Below are positions 17,347 through 26,393 of a stretch of DNA of 64,000 bases, piece after piece (the stretch's first letter is position 1; every line of letters begins with the position of its first letter). The position numbers were made by a program, and so were the translations under genes. Under the pieces are notes generated by a model that was not told the origin of the DNA, did not search any database, and worked only from the letters and a program-made list of their open reading frames with translations. The stretch is from an uncultured Clostridia bacterium (GTDB lineage Bacteria > Bacillota > Clostridia > TANB77 > CAG-508). The DNA is taken from positions 1 to 64,000 of the forward strand of contig CALXYJ010000002.1 in the NCBI GenBank assembly GCA_944392945.1. The letters run 5' to 3'.

Positions 17347-17751
17347 TTATTCCATTACAACCACAATTATTTTATCTAATTCATTTCTGCAAATAAACAG
17401 ATTATCTTCATATTTAGCAAGAACCTCTGTTATAGATAATTTAATCATAGCTTCTTCTGGTTTCTTTCCAGTTTTCACTTCCTGCTCTAATTGGCTTGCA
17501 AAAAATCCCGATATTTGTAATCTCTTAGCAGGTCGCGGAATCTGCTTAGTCCAGCCAACATAAACATCTTCAGAAAAGAGTGGAAGGTATATATATTTCA
17601 TACCATCTCCGTCTTCTACCAAATACATTCCGGCTTGTATCCGCTCTGCATTATAGACAGAAACCGCTTTTACTTCTCTTTCCTGGTTCGGGAATAATAA
17701 TACTGTCCCCAATTTTGAAAAATAGCACACTTGTGCTTTATTTTTCTCCAT
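17347..17751 (-). CDS. Unknown 134-aa protein
   Basis: I do not recognise this protein. It has a beta-rich N-terminal half (VCYFSKLGTVLLFPNQ, MKYIYLPLF, EDVYVGWTKQI) and a helical segment with many charged residues. It has no signal peptide or membrane helix. Its DNA is visibly richer in G and C than neighbouring genes, with codons such as CGG and CCG otherwise rare here. It is divergent from the 244-aa gene at 17894, which shares that trait, so the two probably arrived together. Confidence 0.65.
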   Translation of the reverse strand: MEKNKAQVCYFSKLGTVLLFPNQEREVKAVSVYNAERIQAGMYLVEDGDGMKYIYLPLFSEDVYVGWTKQIPRPAKRLQISGFFASQLEQEVKTGKKPEEAMIKLSITEVLAKYEDNLFICRNELDKIIVVVME

Positions 17752-17821
17752 ATTGCTTGTCCTCCTTTATTTTTTCTAATAATATATCACAAAAATGGCT
17801 ATCTGTAAACTTGTTTTTATG

Positions 17822-17850
17822 TTTACCTTTTCTTTTATTTGTTGTATAAT
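17822..17850 (+). promoter_or_regulatory. Promoter of the 244-aa gene
   Basis: TTTACC (17822-17827), 17 bases, and a perfect TATAAT (17845-17850), 44 bases before the ATG at 17894. A GTAAAC/GTTTAC inverted repeat spans the -35 region and could be an operator shared with the divergent gene. Confidence 0.6.
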
Positions 17851-17893
17851 AAAAATATGTCTTTTGACAAATTGTAGAAATGGAGGTAAAAAT

Positions 17894-18628
17894 ATGGCAA
17901 AAGATGAATTTCGGATTATGATATCTGAAAAAGAACCACAAGTGATGCAGTGTATAATCACTGCTTTAAATTCTCTGGCATCGGAAGAAGGGAATGGATT
18001 TCGGTTTGAATACGAAAACTCATTAAAAATATTTAATATTTTTGTATACCGTTGCCGAAACAGTTATCCGTCTTTTAAAGTAGCATTTAAGTCAGAAAAA
18101 GTCGATGAAAAAGTATTTGCATTAAATGCTTTGTTCCGGAAATGTAAAGTTTGGTTCACCTCTGCTAGTGATTCTATTATCATTACAATTGGAAAGCAAT
18201 ACAAAGTAGTTGAAGAGTTGAATTCATTCAATTTCCGTAGTAACACAATTTCACAGATTGTGTCATTCCGGAAGAGCTTTCCTGCAGTTAGATCAATTAT
18301 ACAAGTCCTGAACAAAGTTCGGATTCCCAAAATGTTAACTATCGACCATAATCATATCCTAACGATTTCCGCTATTGGTCATGACATTGCTTTATCTTTA
18401 AAAGTAACGATTAACCACTCTCAAGCAGGAAGTGAATTGGCATCATTTTGTAGCAAATTTAACTTCATTAGTGCAATGGGATTGGCCGATTATATCTTCG
18501 AGATAATAAAATTGACTCCTGATATGCCAGAAATGCTACAGTGCACAGTCTTTATTCCTGATGATCCAGAAAAGCAAAAAAAATTTGATAGTATAATTAC
18601 ATTAATCAATACTATCTCTGCAGATTGA
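17894..18628 (+). CDS. Unknown 244-aa protein
   Basis: The start is placed at the ATG at 17894 (MAKDEFRIMISEK), which has GGAGG at good spacing. The longer frame from 17795 would cross the promoter. The protein is soluble, with alternating strands and helices and no motif I recognise. Phrases such as IPKMLTIDHNHILTISAIG and FSIITL-type strands suggest an alpha/beta fold only. It is one of the few plus-strand genes here, is richer in GC than its surroundings and ends in a strong hairpin. Function unknown. Confidence 0.75.
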   Translation: MAKDEFRIMISEKEPQVMQCIITALNSLASEEGNGFRFEYENSLKIFNIFVYRCRNSYPSFKVAFKSEKVDEKVFALNALFRKCKVWFTSASDSIIITIGKQYKVVEELNSFNFRSNTISQIVSFRKSFPAVRSIIQVLNKVRIPKMLTIDHNHILTISAIGHDIALSLKVTINHSQAGSELASFCSKFNFISAMGLADYIFEIIKLTPDMPEMLQCTVFIPDDPEKQKKFDSIITLINTISAD

Positions 18629-18640
18629 TTTTTACCAAAG

Positions 18641-18677
18641 TTAGAGCCCTCTGTATTTCACATACAGAGGGCTCTAA
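18641..18677. terminator. Strong hairpin after the 244-aa gene
   Basis: A perfect 16-bp stem (18641-18656 with 18662-18677, core AGAGCCCTCTGTAT) and 5-base loop. It is the most GC-rich hairpin in this part of the window and lies between convergent genes. The following T-tract is short. Confidence 0.75.
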
Positions 18678-18727
18678 TGATTATTTTCAACTTAGCTAGT
18701 ACACATTATTGTACTAAATTTTCGCTT

Positions 18728-18756
18728 ATATAGTTCTCATAATATAAGAACTATAT
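18728..18756. terminator. Hairpin overlapping the end of the MBL gene
   Basis: A perfect 10-bp stem (18728-18737 with 18747-18756) whose right arm reaches the stop codon of the metallo-beta-lactamase gene. It may stop plus-strand transcripts (TTATTTT follows) or protect the 3' end. Confidence 0.4.
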
Positions 18757-20099
18757 TATTTTGAATGCCTTATCTTGTCTTCATATATTTTAAAAGCTTC
18801 TCCTCTTTTTAATATTTGAACTTTTAAATTTTTCCGCTTTTTTAGCTCTTCCTGTAAATCTTTCTTACTTTCACTTTCACCATGCCCTAAAAACACTGCA
18901 TTAATACATTCAAAACCATCAAATAAATCTTTTAATTCATCAATATAATAATGACGTGAAAACTCATCAGTTTGGAATACATCTGCAATTTTTTCATAAG
19001 TATTTCCTCCTATTATAACTTTGGTTCCTTTTTCTACCATTAGTCTTTCCGCTAATGAGCCTTTTGACATATGATTTAAAAAGAAAATTCCCCATGTTTC
19101 CTTATTTATAAAATGTTGAAGGAAATATGTAAAAGATCCTCTGTTGGCTACAATAATTATTTTCTGCCTTTTATCATATAATGCAATCTCTTTTGAATTC
19201 CTATCATTAATTATATTAAAGTTAAAAGGAATTACATTGATATTAATCTTATTTAAATCTAGAAACTTATTTCCTTCCACATATATTGGAATTGTCCGTG
19301 GAATTTTACCATTTTCCTGCAATGTTTTTATTGCATATAATACATCTTCAGATCTCTCCCTTCCAATCGAAGAACATAGGGCTGATTTTCCCTGATATAT
19401 AATTTTTTCCAAATTCTTCTTAAATTTTGCTTCTGGCCTCTTTTTATTTCCATTTGTTGCTTCTGTTATAATAGTGATTTTCTTTTTAAATTTTTTATTA
19501 TTTGGAAAATATGACTTTCCCGAAATTCCTTTTTTCTTATAATCCCCAGTTATAAGAATTTCTATTTCATGTTTTTCATATTTGAAAGTTACTATATACA
19601 TAACTGCACCTTTAGTATGTGCATTATTATATGCAACAATCTCTACATTTTCATCAATATTTATGACCTCTTCTAAGTCTATCGATGTACATCCATTAAT
19701 TAATGCTATTGCGTCTTTTTCCTCGTATTTCGGATCTTCCTTTCTTTTACGCATAAAAAAATAATTCCTCATCGCATCACTTTTTAATACTTCTGTTGTG
19801 TATTCTGAAGCATAAACTTTTCCTTTATAGCCTTGATTATAGAAGCCTCCTAATCTTCCCATATGATCAACATGCTCATGTGTAATAAATACTGCATCTA
19901 TATTTTCCGGATTACAAGGAAATGTTTTATTAAATTCCTTGCATTCTTCTGTCAAAAATGCTCCACAATCAAATACCAATTCTGGTTTCCTTTTGCCATT
20001 TGGGAAATTAGGTTTTACATATAATAGTGAACCTGTTACAGTAGAACTTGCAGATTCTATCCGCACCCAAAAATTTTTTAAAGTTTTTTTCTTTCCCAT
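18756..20099 (-). CDS. Metallo-beta-lactamase fold protein, beta-CASP-like
   Basis: A 447-residue hydrolase. The metal motif THEHVDHMGR (about 73-82), the preceding strand VFDCGAF, the Asp in LITGDY (near 185) and a late histidine in FLGHGES (near 415) fit an MBL fold. The inserted middle region (about 210-380) sits where beta-CASP RNases carry their second domain. Family RNase J or YhfI-type motifs are only partly visible, so this is a divergent member. RNA or DNA processing is the default guess. It stands alone, with hairpins on both sides, and no partner gene is evident. Confidence 0.75.
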   Translation of the reverse strand: MGKKKTLKNFWVRIESASSTVTGSLLYVKPNFPNGKRKPELVFDCGAFLTEECKEFNKTFPCNPENIDAVFITHEHVDHMGRLGGFYNQGYKGKVYASEYTTEVLKSDAMRNYFFMRKRKEDPKYEEKDAIALINGCTSIDLEEVINIDENVEIVAYNNAHTKGAVMYIVTFKYEKHEIEILITGDYKKKGISGKSYFPNNKKFKKKITIITEATNGNKKRPEAKFKKNLEKIIYQGKSALCSSIGRERSEDVLYAIKTLQENGKIPRTIPIYVEGNKFLDLNKININVIPFNFNIINDRNSKEIALYDKRQKIIIVANRGSFTYFLQHFINKETWGIFFLNHMSKGSLAERLMVEKGTKVIIGGNTYEKIADVFQTDEFSRHYYIDELKDLFDGFECINAVFLGHGESESKKDLQEELKKRKNLKVQILKRGEAFKIYEDKIRHSK

Positions 20100-20187
20100 A
20101 TTATTCCCCCATAATTATGCTTGGTTTTTTATTTAATACTGCTACTTTTATTGCATATATATTATCATAAGTTATTAAAATATACAA

Positions 20188-20219
20188 AAAAGTATGTGAA
20201 TCTTTATCCACATACTTTT
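20188..20219 (-). terminator. Rho-independent terminator of spo0A
   Basis: A perfect 11-bp stem (20188-20198 with 20209-20219, AAAAGTATGTG), 10-base loop and a T-run on the minus strand, about 70 bp past the spo0A stop codon. Confidence 0.85.
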
Positions 20220-20287
20220 AAAATTTATAAATTCTTATGTATCAAGTTTAAGTTACTTATATACATGCGAAAATCATTTTTCTTATT

Positions 20288-21103
20288 TTAAGCACTCTTT
20301 AATTCTAATCTTAATTTATCTGCAATCATCGCAATAAATTCACTATTGGTTGGTTTACCTTTGCTAGCAGAAACTGTATATCCAAATATATTTTCTACTT
20401 CATCTGCTTTTCCTCTACTCCATGCTACTTCTATTGCATGACGAATTGCACGTTCTACTCTACTTGGAGTAGTATGAAATTTCTTTGCTATATCAGGGTA
20501 CAACTGTTTTGTTATTTGATTTATTACTTCTATATCATTTACTACCATCATAATTGCTTCTCTTAAATATTGATATCCTTTTATATGTGCTGGTACTCCT
20601 ACTTCATGAATCAAATTTGTTACCAATGCCTCTAAATTTCTTTCATCCTTCTTATCTTCTGGAGATATATCTATATATTGTGGCCTATTTTCTCTTGCAA
20701 TGAAATTATTATTTTGTGTAGGTTGATAATACTTTAAATCCCTTATTCTTTTTATTAATACCTCTATATCAAATGGTTTAACTACGTAATACTGCGCACC
20801 CAATGATATTGCCTTTTGTGTGATCTTATCCTGTCCCACAGCTGATAACATTATACTTATTGGTTTCTTATTCATAGGAGTTTCATTTAATTTTTCTAAT
20901 ACTCCTATTCCATCTAAATGTGGCATTATTACATCTAATAATAAAACGTCTGGATGTGTTCCTTTTATAATTTCAAATGCTTCGTTTCCATCTTTTGCTA
21001 CTCCTACCACTTCAATATCTTCCAATTTTTCTAAATATGCTGATAATGTCCTTGTAAAATCAACATTATCGTCAGCAATTAATATAGTAATTTTTTCTTT
21101 CAA
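20288..21103 (-). CDS. spo0A: Stage 0 sporulation response regulator Spo0A
   Basis: Master regulator of sporulation. The receiver domain has the acidic pair DD (11-12), phospho-acceptor Asp57 in LLLDVIMP and Lys109 in VVKPFD. The C-terminal DNA-binding domain contains [10 protein letters not shown], the recognition helix region [16 protein letters not shown] and [23 protein letters not shown], which are diagnostic of Spo0A. The only plausible start is TTG at 21103, preceded by GGGGGAAG. An own promoter and terminator flank the gene, so it is a single transcription unit. Unlike the usual clostridial order, spoIVB is not its upstream neighbour but lies near 58 kb. Confidence 0.98.
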   Translation of the reverse strand: MKEKITILIADDNVDFTRTLSAYLEKLEDIEVVGVAKDGNEAFEIIKGTHPDVLLLDVIMPHLDGIGVLEKLNETPMNKKPISIMLSAVGQDKITQKAISLGAQYYVVKPFDIEVLIKRIRDLKYYQPTQNNNFIARENRPQYIDISPEDKKDERNLEALVTNLIHEVGVPAHIKGYQYLREAIMMVVNDIEVINQITKQLYPDIAKKFHTTPSRVERAIRHAIEVAWSRGKADEVENIFGYTVSASKGKPTNSEFIAMIADKLRLELKSA

Positions 21104-21149
21104 TTTTCTTCCCCCTACTGTTAAAATTTGTAATTTTTTTACAATTCAG

Positions 21150-21178
21150 ATTATATTCTTTTTTTCCATTTTTTGCAA
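21150..21178 (-). promoter_or_regulatory. Sigma-A-type promoter of spo0A
   Basis: Minus strand TTGCAA (21173-21178), 17 bases, perfect TATAAT (21150-21155), about 45 bases before the TTG start. No convincing 0A box was found by eye. Confidence 0.6.
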
Positions 21179-21250
21179 GTGCTTTTGGAAATTTTTTCAA
21201 GTTGTTTTTGGAAGATTTTGTATTTTTGTAGAGAAAATCACTATTTTTAT

Positions 21251-21868
21251 CTAAATAAATTTTTCTTCTATTATATTATATTTAAGATATTCAAAATTTA
21301 AATTGTCTGATTTTCTTATTAATTGTTCCTTATCTTTTCTTAATTCTATTGTTACAATTACATTTTCCAAATATTGTATATTAGTTATCTTAATTTCATT
21401 TTTCTTGCAAAAGTATTTTAATTTTTCTAATTCCTTATATTCTATTTCTATATTAATCTTATAACCAGATTCTTTTAATACTATATTGCTTTTTTCTATT
21501 ACATCTTGTGTACTTCTTGAATATGCTCTAACTAGACCTCCTGTTCCAAGTAATATTCCTCCAAAATATCTTGTTACTACAATTAAAACATTGCATAAAT
21601 TATTTTGTTTTAAAATATTTAACATTGGTGCACCTGCTGTACTAGAAGGCTCTCCATCATCACTACTTTTTTCTATTATTCTATCATTCTCAATTACTCT
21701 ATATGTATAACAATTATGTTTAGCATCATAATACCTTTTTTTTACTTCTAATAATTTTTCATCTGCCTCTTTTACAGAATTAACTTTAAAAATTGATGCT
21801 ATAAATTTAGACTTTTTTTCTATTAATTCACTTTCAACTTCTTTTTCTATAGTTTTAAATTCATCCAT
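21251..21868 (-). CDS. YigZ/IMPACT family protein
   Basis: A 205-aa member of the UPF0029/YigZ family. The N-terminal domain holds KKSKFIASI, HNCYTYRV, SDDGEPSSTAGAPML and VVTRYFGGILLGTGGLVRAYS, all signature stretches. The C-terminal 70 residues (about 135-205) form the ferredoxin-like domain of bacterial members. Family proteins are linked loosely to translation or stress in other organisms. The molecular role in bacteria is unsettled. It ends the run yigZ, HI0933-type flavoprotein and methionine gamma-lyase-like gene, all close together and same-strand. Confidence 0.93.
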   Translation of the reverse strand: MDEFKTIEKEVESELIEKKSKFIASIFKVNSVKEADEKLLEVKKRYYDAKHNCYTYRVIENDRIIEKSSDDGEPSSTAGAPMLNILKQNNLCNVLIVVTRYFGGILLGTGGLVRAYSRSTQDVIEKSNIVLKESGYKINIEIEYKELEKLKYFCKKNEIKITNIQYLENVIVTIELRKDKEQLIRKSDNLNFEYLKYNIIEEKFI

Positions 21869-21879
21869 AGTAACTCCCT

Positions 21880-23154
21880 TTAATAATTGTTTAATCCTGC
21901 TGTATAACCAGTTGAATATGCAATTTGTAAATTAAATCCTCCAGTATATGCATCTACATCTATAATTTCTCCTGCAAAGTATAAGCCTTCTATAATTTTA
22001 GATTCCATGGTCTTAGGATTTATTTCTTTTACACTTATTCCTCCTCTTGTAATAATTGCTTCTTCTATTGGTCTAAATCCACTTATAATAATTTCAAAAC
22101 ATTTGATATTATTTAACAGATCTTCTCTTTGTTTTTTTGTAATCTCATTTACTCTTTTTTGTTTATCTATTTTTGCCTTTTCTATTACTGGTTCTATAAT
22201 TTTTTTAGGTAATAATTCATATAATGCATTAATAATTTGTTTATTTTTTTCCTTTTCAAAATCTCTAAGCATTCGCAAATTTAGTTTTTCTTTATTTAAT
22301 GCTGGTTTTAAATCTATTTGTAATTTTATCTTTTGTTTTTTTAGTAATTCTGATATATTCTTATATCTTAATATATGTGCTGAACTACTTAATATAGTAG
22401 GACCTGAAACCCCAAAATGAGTAAATAACATTTCTCCAAAATCCTCATATATTTTTTTAGAATTTTCAGAATCTAAAATTTTGATAGATACATTCCTTAA
22501 AGACAATCCCTGCATCATTTTACAATATTCTAAATCTTTTCCTGTTACTATTAAAGGAACTAATGAACCAGATATCTTCGTTATTGTATGTCCCAACCTT
22601 TTTGCTATTTTATATCCATCACCTGTTGAACCTGTAAGTGGATAACTTTTTCCACCTGTGGCTAAAATTACCTTTTGAGCAATTATTTCTCCATTTTCAT
22701 TAGTCTTTTTATTTAAGAATTTTACTTTTTCTACTTTTTGTTCTTTAATACATATATCTTTGACTTCTACATCATTTAAAACTTTTACTTTATTTTTCTT
22801 TAATTCTGATTTAAAAGCTTTTAATACATCTATTGATTTATTAGAAACAGGAAAAATTCTATTTCCCCTTTCCTCTTTTACTTTTACATTATTTAATTCC
22901 AACATTTTTATAATATCTTGGTTTGTAAAATTCCTAAAAGAACTATATAAAAATTTTCCGTTTTCCGGTATATTTTCTATAAATTTATCCATTGGCAAAC
23001 CACTGGTTATATTACATCTTCCTTTTCCAGTTATTAATAATTTTCTTCCACATTCTTTCATTTTTTCTAGTAAAATTACTTCATTCCCTTGTTTAGCGGA
23101 ACTTATTGCTGCCATCATACCAGCTGGTCCACCACCTATTACAACTACTTTCAT
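21880..23154 (-). CDS. HI0933-type NAD(P)/FAD-dependent oxidoreductase
   Basis: A 424-residue flavoprotein. The dinucleotide-binding motif GGGPAGMMAA (about 7-16) is at the N-terminus, followed by LLEKMKECGRKLLITGKGRCNITS, the signature of the HI0933/YhiN family, and ILATGGKSYPLTGSTGDGY (about 165-183). The C-terminal ITRGGISVKEINPKTMESK and YFAGEIIDVDAYTGGFNLQIA close the FAD site. Cytoplasmic. Substrates of most family members are unknown, and some gut relatives reduce bile-acid intermediates. It lies between the methionine gamma-lyase-like gene and yigZ. Confidence 0.93.
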   Translation of the reverse strand: MKVVVIGGGPAGMMAAISSAKQGNEVILLEKMKECGRKLLITGKGRCNITSGLPMDKFIENIPENGKFLYSSFRNFTNQDIIKMLELNNVKVKEERGNRIFPVSNKSIDVLKAFKSELKKNKVKVLNDVEVKDICIKEQKVEKVKFLNKKTNENGEIIAQKVILATGGKSYPLTGSTGDGYKIAKRLGHTITKISGSLVPLIVTGKDLEYCKMMQGLSLRNVSIKILDSENSKKIYEDFGEMLFTHFGVSGPTILSSSAHILRYKNISELLKKQKIKLQIDLKPALNKEKLNLRMLRDFEKEKNKQIINALYELLPKKIIEPVIEKAKIDKQKRVNEITKKQREDLLNNIKCFEIIISGFRPIEEAIITRGGISVKEINPKTMESKIIEGLYFAGEIIDVDAYTGGFNLQIAYSTGYTAGLNNY

Positions 23155-23168
23155 ATTACTTCATCTTT

Positions 23169-24422
23169 CTATTTATTTTTTAAAATATTATCTATTGCTT
23201 TTAACACTCCTAATTTTCCATATTGATATGTTAAACCACCTTGTTGGAAAGCTACATATGGAGGTCTTATTGGTCCATCACAAGATAATTCTATTGATGA
23301 GCCCTGTGTAAATGCTCCTGCTGCCATTATTATTTTATCAGCATATCCCGGCATATCCCATGGCTCTGCTACAGAATTTGAATCTACTGGTGAACCCATT
23401 TGTATTCCTTGGCAATATTTTATAAGTGCATCTGGTTCTCCAAATTCTATTGTTTGTACGATGTCTGCTCTTTCTTCATCATATCTTGGTTCTGTTTTAT
23501 ATCCTAAATTCTCTAAGATCTTACTTGCTAATACGGCTGTTTTTAAACTACTAGCAACTACACTTGGAGCAAAAAATAATCCCTTTAAAAATTCTTTATT
23601 TGCACCTAGTGATGGTCCTACTTCTTTTCCTTCTCCTGGAGCAGTTAATCGTTCTGCAACTAAATTGATAAGATCAGCTTTTCCTACTACATATGCTCCA
23701 TTTGAAGCGATTCCTGCTCCTAAATTTTTAATTAAAGAGCCAACTGCTATATCTGCTCCCACTTCTATAGGTTCTTTTTCTGTAACAAATTCACAATAAC
23801 AATTATCAACCATTATAATTACTTTTTGGTCTATTTCTCTAATTGCTTTTATAACTTTTTCCAATTTTTGAATATTAATTGTTTTTCTAGTTGAATAACC
23901 CTTTGATCTTTGTATCTCTATTACTTTTATTTTATTTTCTTTTAATACGTTTTTTATTTTCTCATAATCAAAATCATTATCAACTAAATCAATCTGAGAA
24001 TAATTAATTCCAAAAGATTTTAATGAACTTGGATTTTCTTTTATTCCTATAACTTCATGTAAAGTATCATATGGTTCCCCAGAAATACTTAATAATGTAT
24101 CTCCTGGTCTTAGTAGTGCAAATAAGGTTACTGTTAAAGCATGAGTTCCAGAAATGAATTGATTTCTTACTAAGCTGTCTTCGGCTTTAAATATTTGAGA
24201 ATAAATTTTTTCTATAACTTCTCTTCCTATATCACTATATCCATATCCAGTAGTAGTTCCGAAATGTATTTCGGATAATTTATTATCTTGAAAAGCTTTC
24301 AATACCTTTAAACTATTTTTCTCACACATTTTATCTATCTTATTAAATTCGTTTTGTATTTCTTGCTCTGCATTTACTGCTAATTCTTCTACCTCATTAG
24401 ATATTCCAAATTCTTGATACAT
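23169..24422 (-). CDS. Methionine gamma-lyase family protein (aluminium-resistance type)
   Basis: A PLP-dependent enzyme of the Met_gamma_lyase (aluminium resistance) family, 417 aa from the ATG at 24422, which has GGAAG upstream. The ATG at 24440 has no ribosome site. Recognisable are FGTTTGYGYSDIGRE, RNQFISGTHALTVTLFALLRPGD, ISGEPYDTLHEVIG, VDNCYCEFVTEKEP and the PLP-lysine region VGSLIKNLGAGIA. The C-terminal GSSIELSCDGPIRPPY is also conserved. The family is predicted to cleave sulfur amino acids. The exact reaction has not been shown. Confidence 0.92.
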   Translation of the reverse strand: MYQEFGISNEVEELAVNAEQEIQNEFNKIDKMCEKNSLKVLKAFQDNKLSEIHFGTTTGYGYSDIGREVIEKIYSQIFKAEDSLVRNQFISGTHALTVTLFALLRPGDTLLSISGEPYDTLHEVIGIKENPSSLKSFGINYSQIDLVDNDFDYEKIKNVLKENKIKVIEIQRSKGYSTRKTINIQKLEKVIKAIREIDQKVIIMVDNCYCEFVTEKEPIEVGADIAVGSLIKNLGAGIASNGAYVVGKADLINLVAERLTAPGEGKEVGPSLGANKEFLKGLFFAPSVVASSLKTAVLASKILENLGYKTEPRYDEERADIVQTIEFGEPDALIKYCQGIQMGSPVDSNSVAEPWDMPGYADKIIMAAGAFTQGSSIELSCDGPIRPPYVAFQQGGLTYQYGKLGVLKAIDNILKNK

Positions 24423-24459
24423 TATAATTCTTCCTTCCATTTTATAAATCTTTATGTCA

Positions 24460-24490
24460 ATAATAGGGCGTGTTAAAAGCGCCCTATTAT
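24460..24490. terminator. GC-rich hairpin downstream of the WG-repeat gene
   Basis: A perfect 11-bp stem (24460-24470 with 24480-24490, ATAATAGGGCG) and 9-base loop, just 10 bp past the stop of the WG-repeat gene and 38 bp before the next start. No long T-run follows on the minus strand, so it may terminate only partly. Confidence 0.6.
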
Positions 24491-24499
24491 CTTTTGTAT

Positions 24500-26281
24500 T
24501 TATTCATTGTTATCTGTATAATATTCTTCTTCATAACCTGAAATTATTTTATAGTATTTTCCTATAAAATAAGGTTCTCCATTTTGATCTGATATTTCAT
24601 AAGTAGGTTCTAAAATTATATTTCCATTTTTATCAATAACACCCCACTTACCATCTTTTTTAATACCTGCAAATCCTAGTTCATTTACCTCTGTTACTTT
24701 ATCATACTGATAATCCACCTTAATATTATTATTTTTATCTACAAATCCCCATTTTCCATCTTGCTCAGAAGCAAAAAGTGTATTATTAGGGAATATCTCA
24801 AAATCTGTTTTTAATGATCCATCTGTTCCTACAAATTCTGTTCTCGTTGATGAATATACTTTTATATAATTATCATTTACATCTAATTTTCCATTCTCCA
24901 TATCTAAAATTTTGCTCATATTCTTATTATATAGCTCTAATACATTCCCTGTTATTGCTTGTACTATATCGCTATTATCTAATTTTTGAATTACTTCATA
25001 ATTTATAGGAAGAATTTCTTCACCTTTATCATTTACTATTCCTGATTTACCACTGTCTCCACCTACTATGAAATAATTATCATATAAATATTGTATATAA
25101 TTATATTGATTTGGTATTATGGTATTTCCGTCTTTTGATATAACACCATATTTATCATTTACATCAACAGTTATGTTATATTTATCACTTTCTGTTGTAA
25201 TTATATTTGTATATTGTGGATTTTCTTGCTTTACTCCAGATAAATCAAATATTTCAGTTGTTCCACCTTTATTAGCTATTATATAATTTCCAGGTATTTG
25301 CACTTGATCATATTCTATATTTAATATTTGTTTGCCATTTAAATCTGTTACACCATATTTATCATCTTTTTGTAATATTAATAATTTGCTATCTTCATTA
25401 TAAGTAATATCTTGATAATCAGTATTTAATAACAGATTATTATTTTTATATAATTGAGTTTTTCCATCTTTTTCTACTATTAAATAGATATTATCATCAT
25501 CTTCTACATTATTCATCCTATATATTTTGTCATAGGCAACATCTAATAACTGATCTCTATTACTATTTATATATCCATATTGCATTTTTCCATCTGCATT
25601 ATTAATACCTACAATGTAGCCGTCTAATGCATACTCTTTTTCTCTACTATAATAGTTATCTCCAGTTATATAGTCATATTCAAAATCTAATAATTTACCA
25701 CCATTTATATTTATAACACCATATTTTCCGTTTTGTTTTACAACTAATTCTCCTTCTCTATATGGCATATTTCTAATTTCTTCATATATTGGTTTGGTTA
25801 TTTCTTTACCTTCAAAATCAACTATTCCATATTTACCATCTTTTTGATACTGTAAGACAGTTTTTTCGTATGGTATACTACTTACAATTTCTTTTATTTC
25901 GATAGTATTAACATTTTCATAATTTGATAATATTTCCTGGCCTTGTGAATTTAATACCTTAGTCTTATATTCCCCAGTTGCTGCATTATAATCATATATA
26001 CATACAAAAATTCCTTCTTTGGGATTAGGTATTTTTATAGTATTATATTCTGGGTTTATAACTATATTTCCAGCCTTATCTATAACACCTGCTTTACCAT
26101 CACTTATTAACTTAAAATAATTAATATCAGCATTCGTTATTTGTTCTATTGTATAATTTTGTTTATTTTTATTTAAAACATATATTATTCCAAAAATTAA
26201 TGCCACTATTAATATTAAAATCACGCAAATTACCAATATTCTTCTAATTTTTCTATTATCTCTTTTTTCTTGAAATTTCAT
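24500..26281 (-). CDS. WG-repeat membrane-anchored protein
   Basis: A 593-aa protein from the ATG at 26281, with AGGAGG eight bases upstream. An N-terminal membrane helix (about 13-35, ILVICVILILIVALIFGIIYVL) anchors it, and the rest lies outside. At least ten WG-type repeats follow the form GKYGVVDFEGKEI, GKWGFVDKNNNI and GKWGVIDKNGNI, spaced about 45-50 residues apart, which would build a beta-rich array. WG-repeat proteins are common in Clostridia and Bacteroidetes. Roles are mostly unknown, probably binding or scaffold functions at the surface. Single gene with its own hairpin. Confidence 0.9.
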   Translation of the reverse strand: MKFQEKRDNRKIRRILVICVILILIVALIFGIIYVLNKNKQNYTIEQITNADINYFKLISDGKAGVIDKAGNIVINPEYNTIKIPNPKEGIFVCIYDYNAATGEYKTKVLNSQGQEILSNYENVNTIEIKEIVSSIPYEKTVLQYQKDGKYGIVDFEGKEITKPIYEEIRNMPYREGELVVKQNGKYGVININGGKLLDFEYDYITGDNYYSREKEYALDGYIVGINNADGKMQYGYINSNRDQLLDVAYDKIYRMNNVEDDDNIYLIVEKDGKTQLYKNNNLLLNTDYQDITYNEDSKLLILQKDDKYGVTDLNGKQILNIEYDQVQIPGNYIIANKGGTTEIFDLSGVKQENPQYTNIITTESDKYNITVDVNDKYGVISKDGNTIIPNQYNYIQYLYDNYFIVGGDSGKSGIVNDKGEEILPINYEVIQKLDNSDIVQAITGNVLELYNKNMSKILDMENGKLDVNDNYIKVYSSTRTEFVGTDGSLKTDFEIFPNNTLFASEQDGKWGFVDKNNNIKVDYQYDKVTEVNELGFAGIKKDGKWGVIDKNGNIILEPTYEISDQNGEPYFIGKYYKIISGYEEEYYTDNNE

Positions 26282-26393
26282 TACAAATATTCCTCCTATT
26301 TGAATATTCCCATTTTTCATTAGTTTTATCCAGTTCTACATAATTATATATTTTTGCCTAATATCTGTCAATGAAATTTCGATATCTAATTTA

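Noticed and set aside
17795..17893. Upstream extension of the 244-aa protein
   Set aside because: It covers the promoter and ribosome site of the gene; start at 17894 is better supported.
22007..22420. 137-codon plus-strand frame opposite the HI0933 flavoprotein gene
   Set aside because: Shadow frame; composition is the reverse of the real protein.
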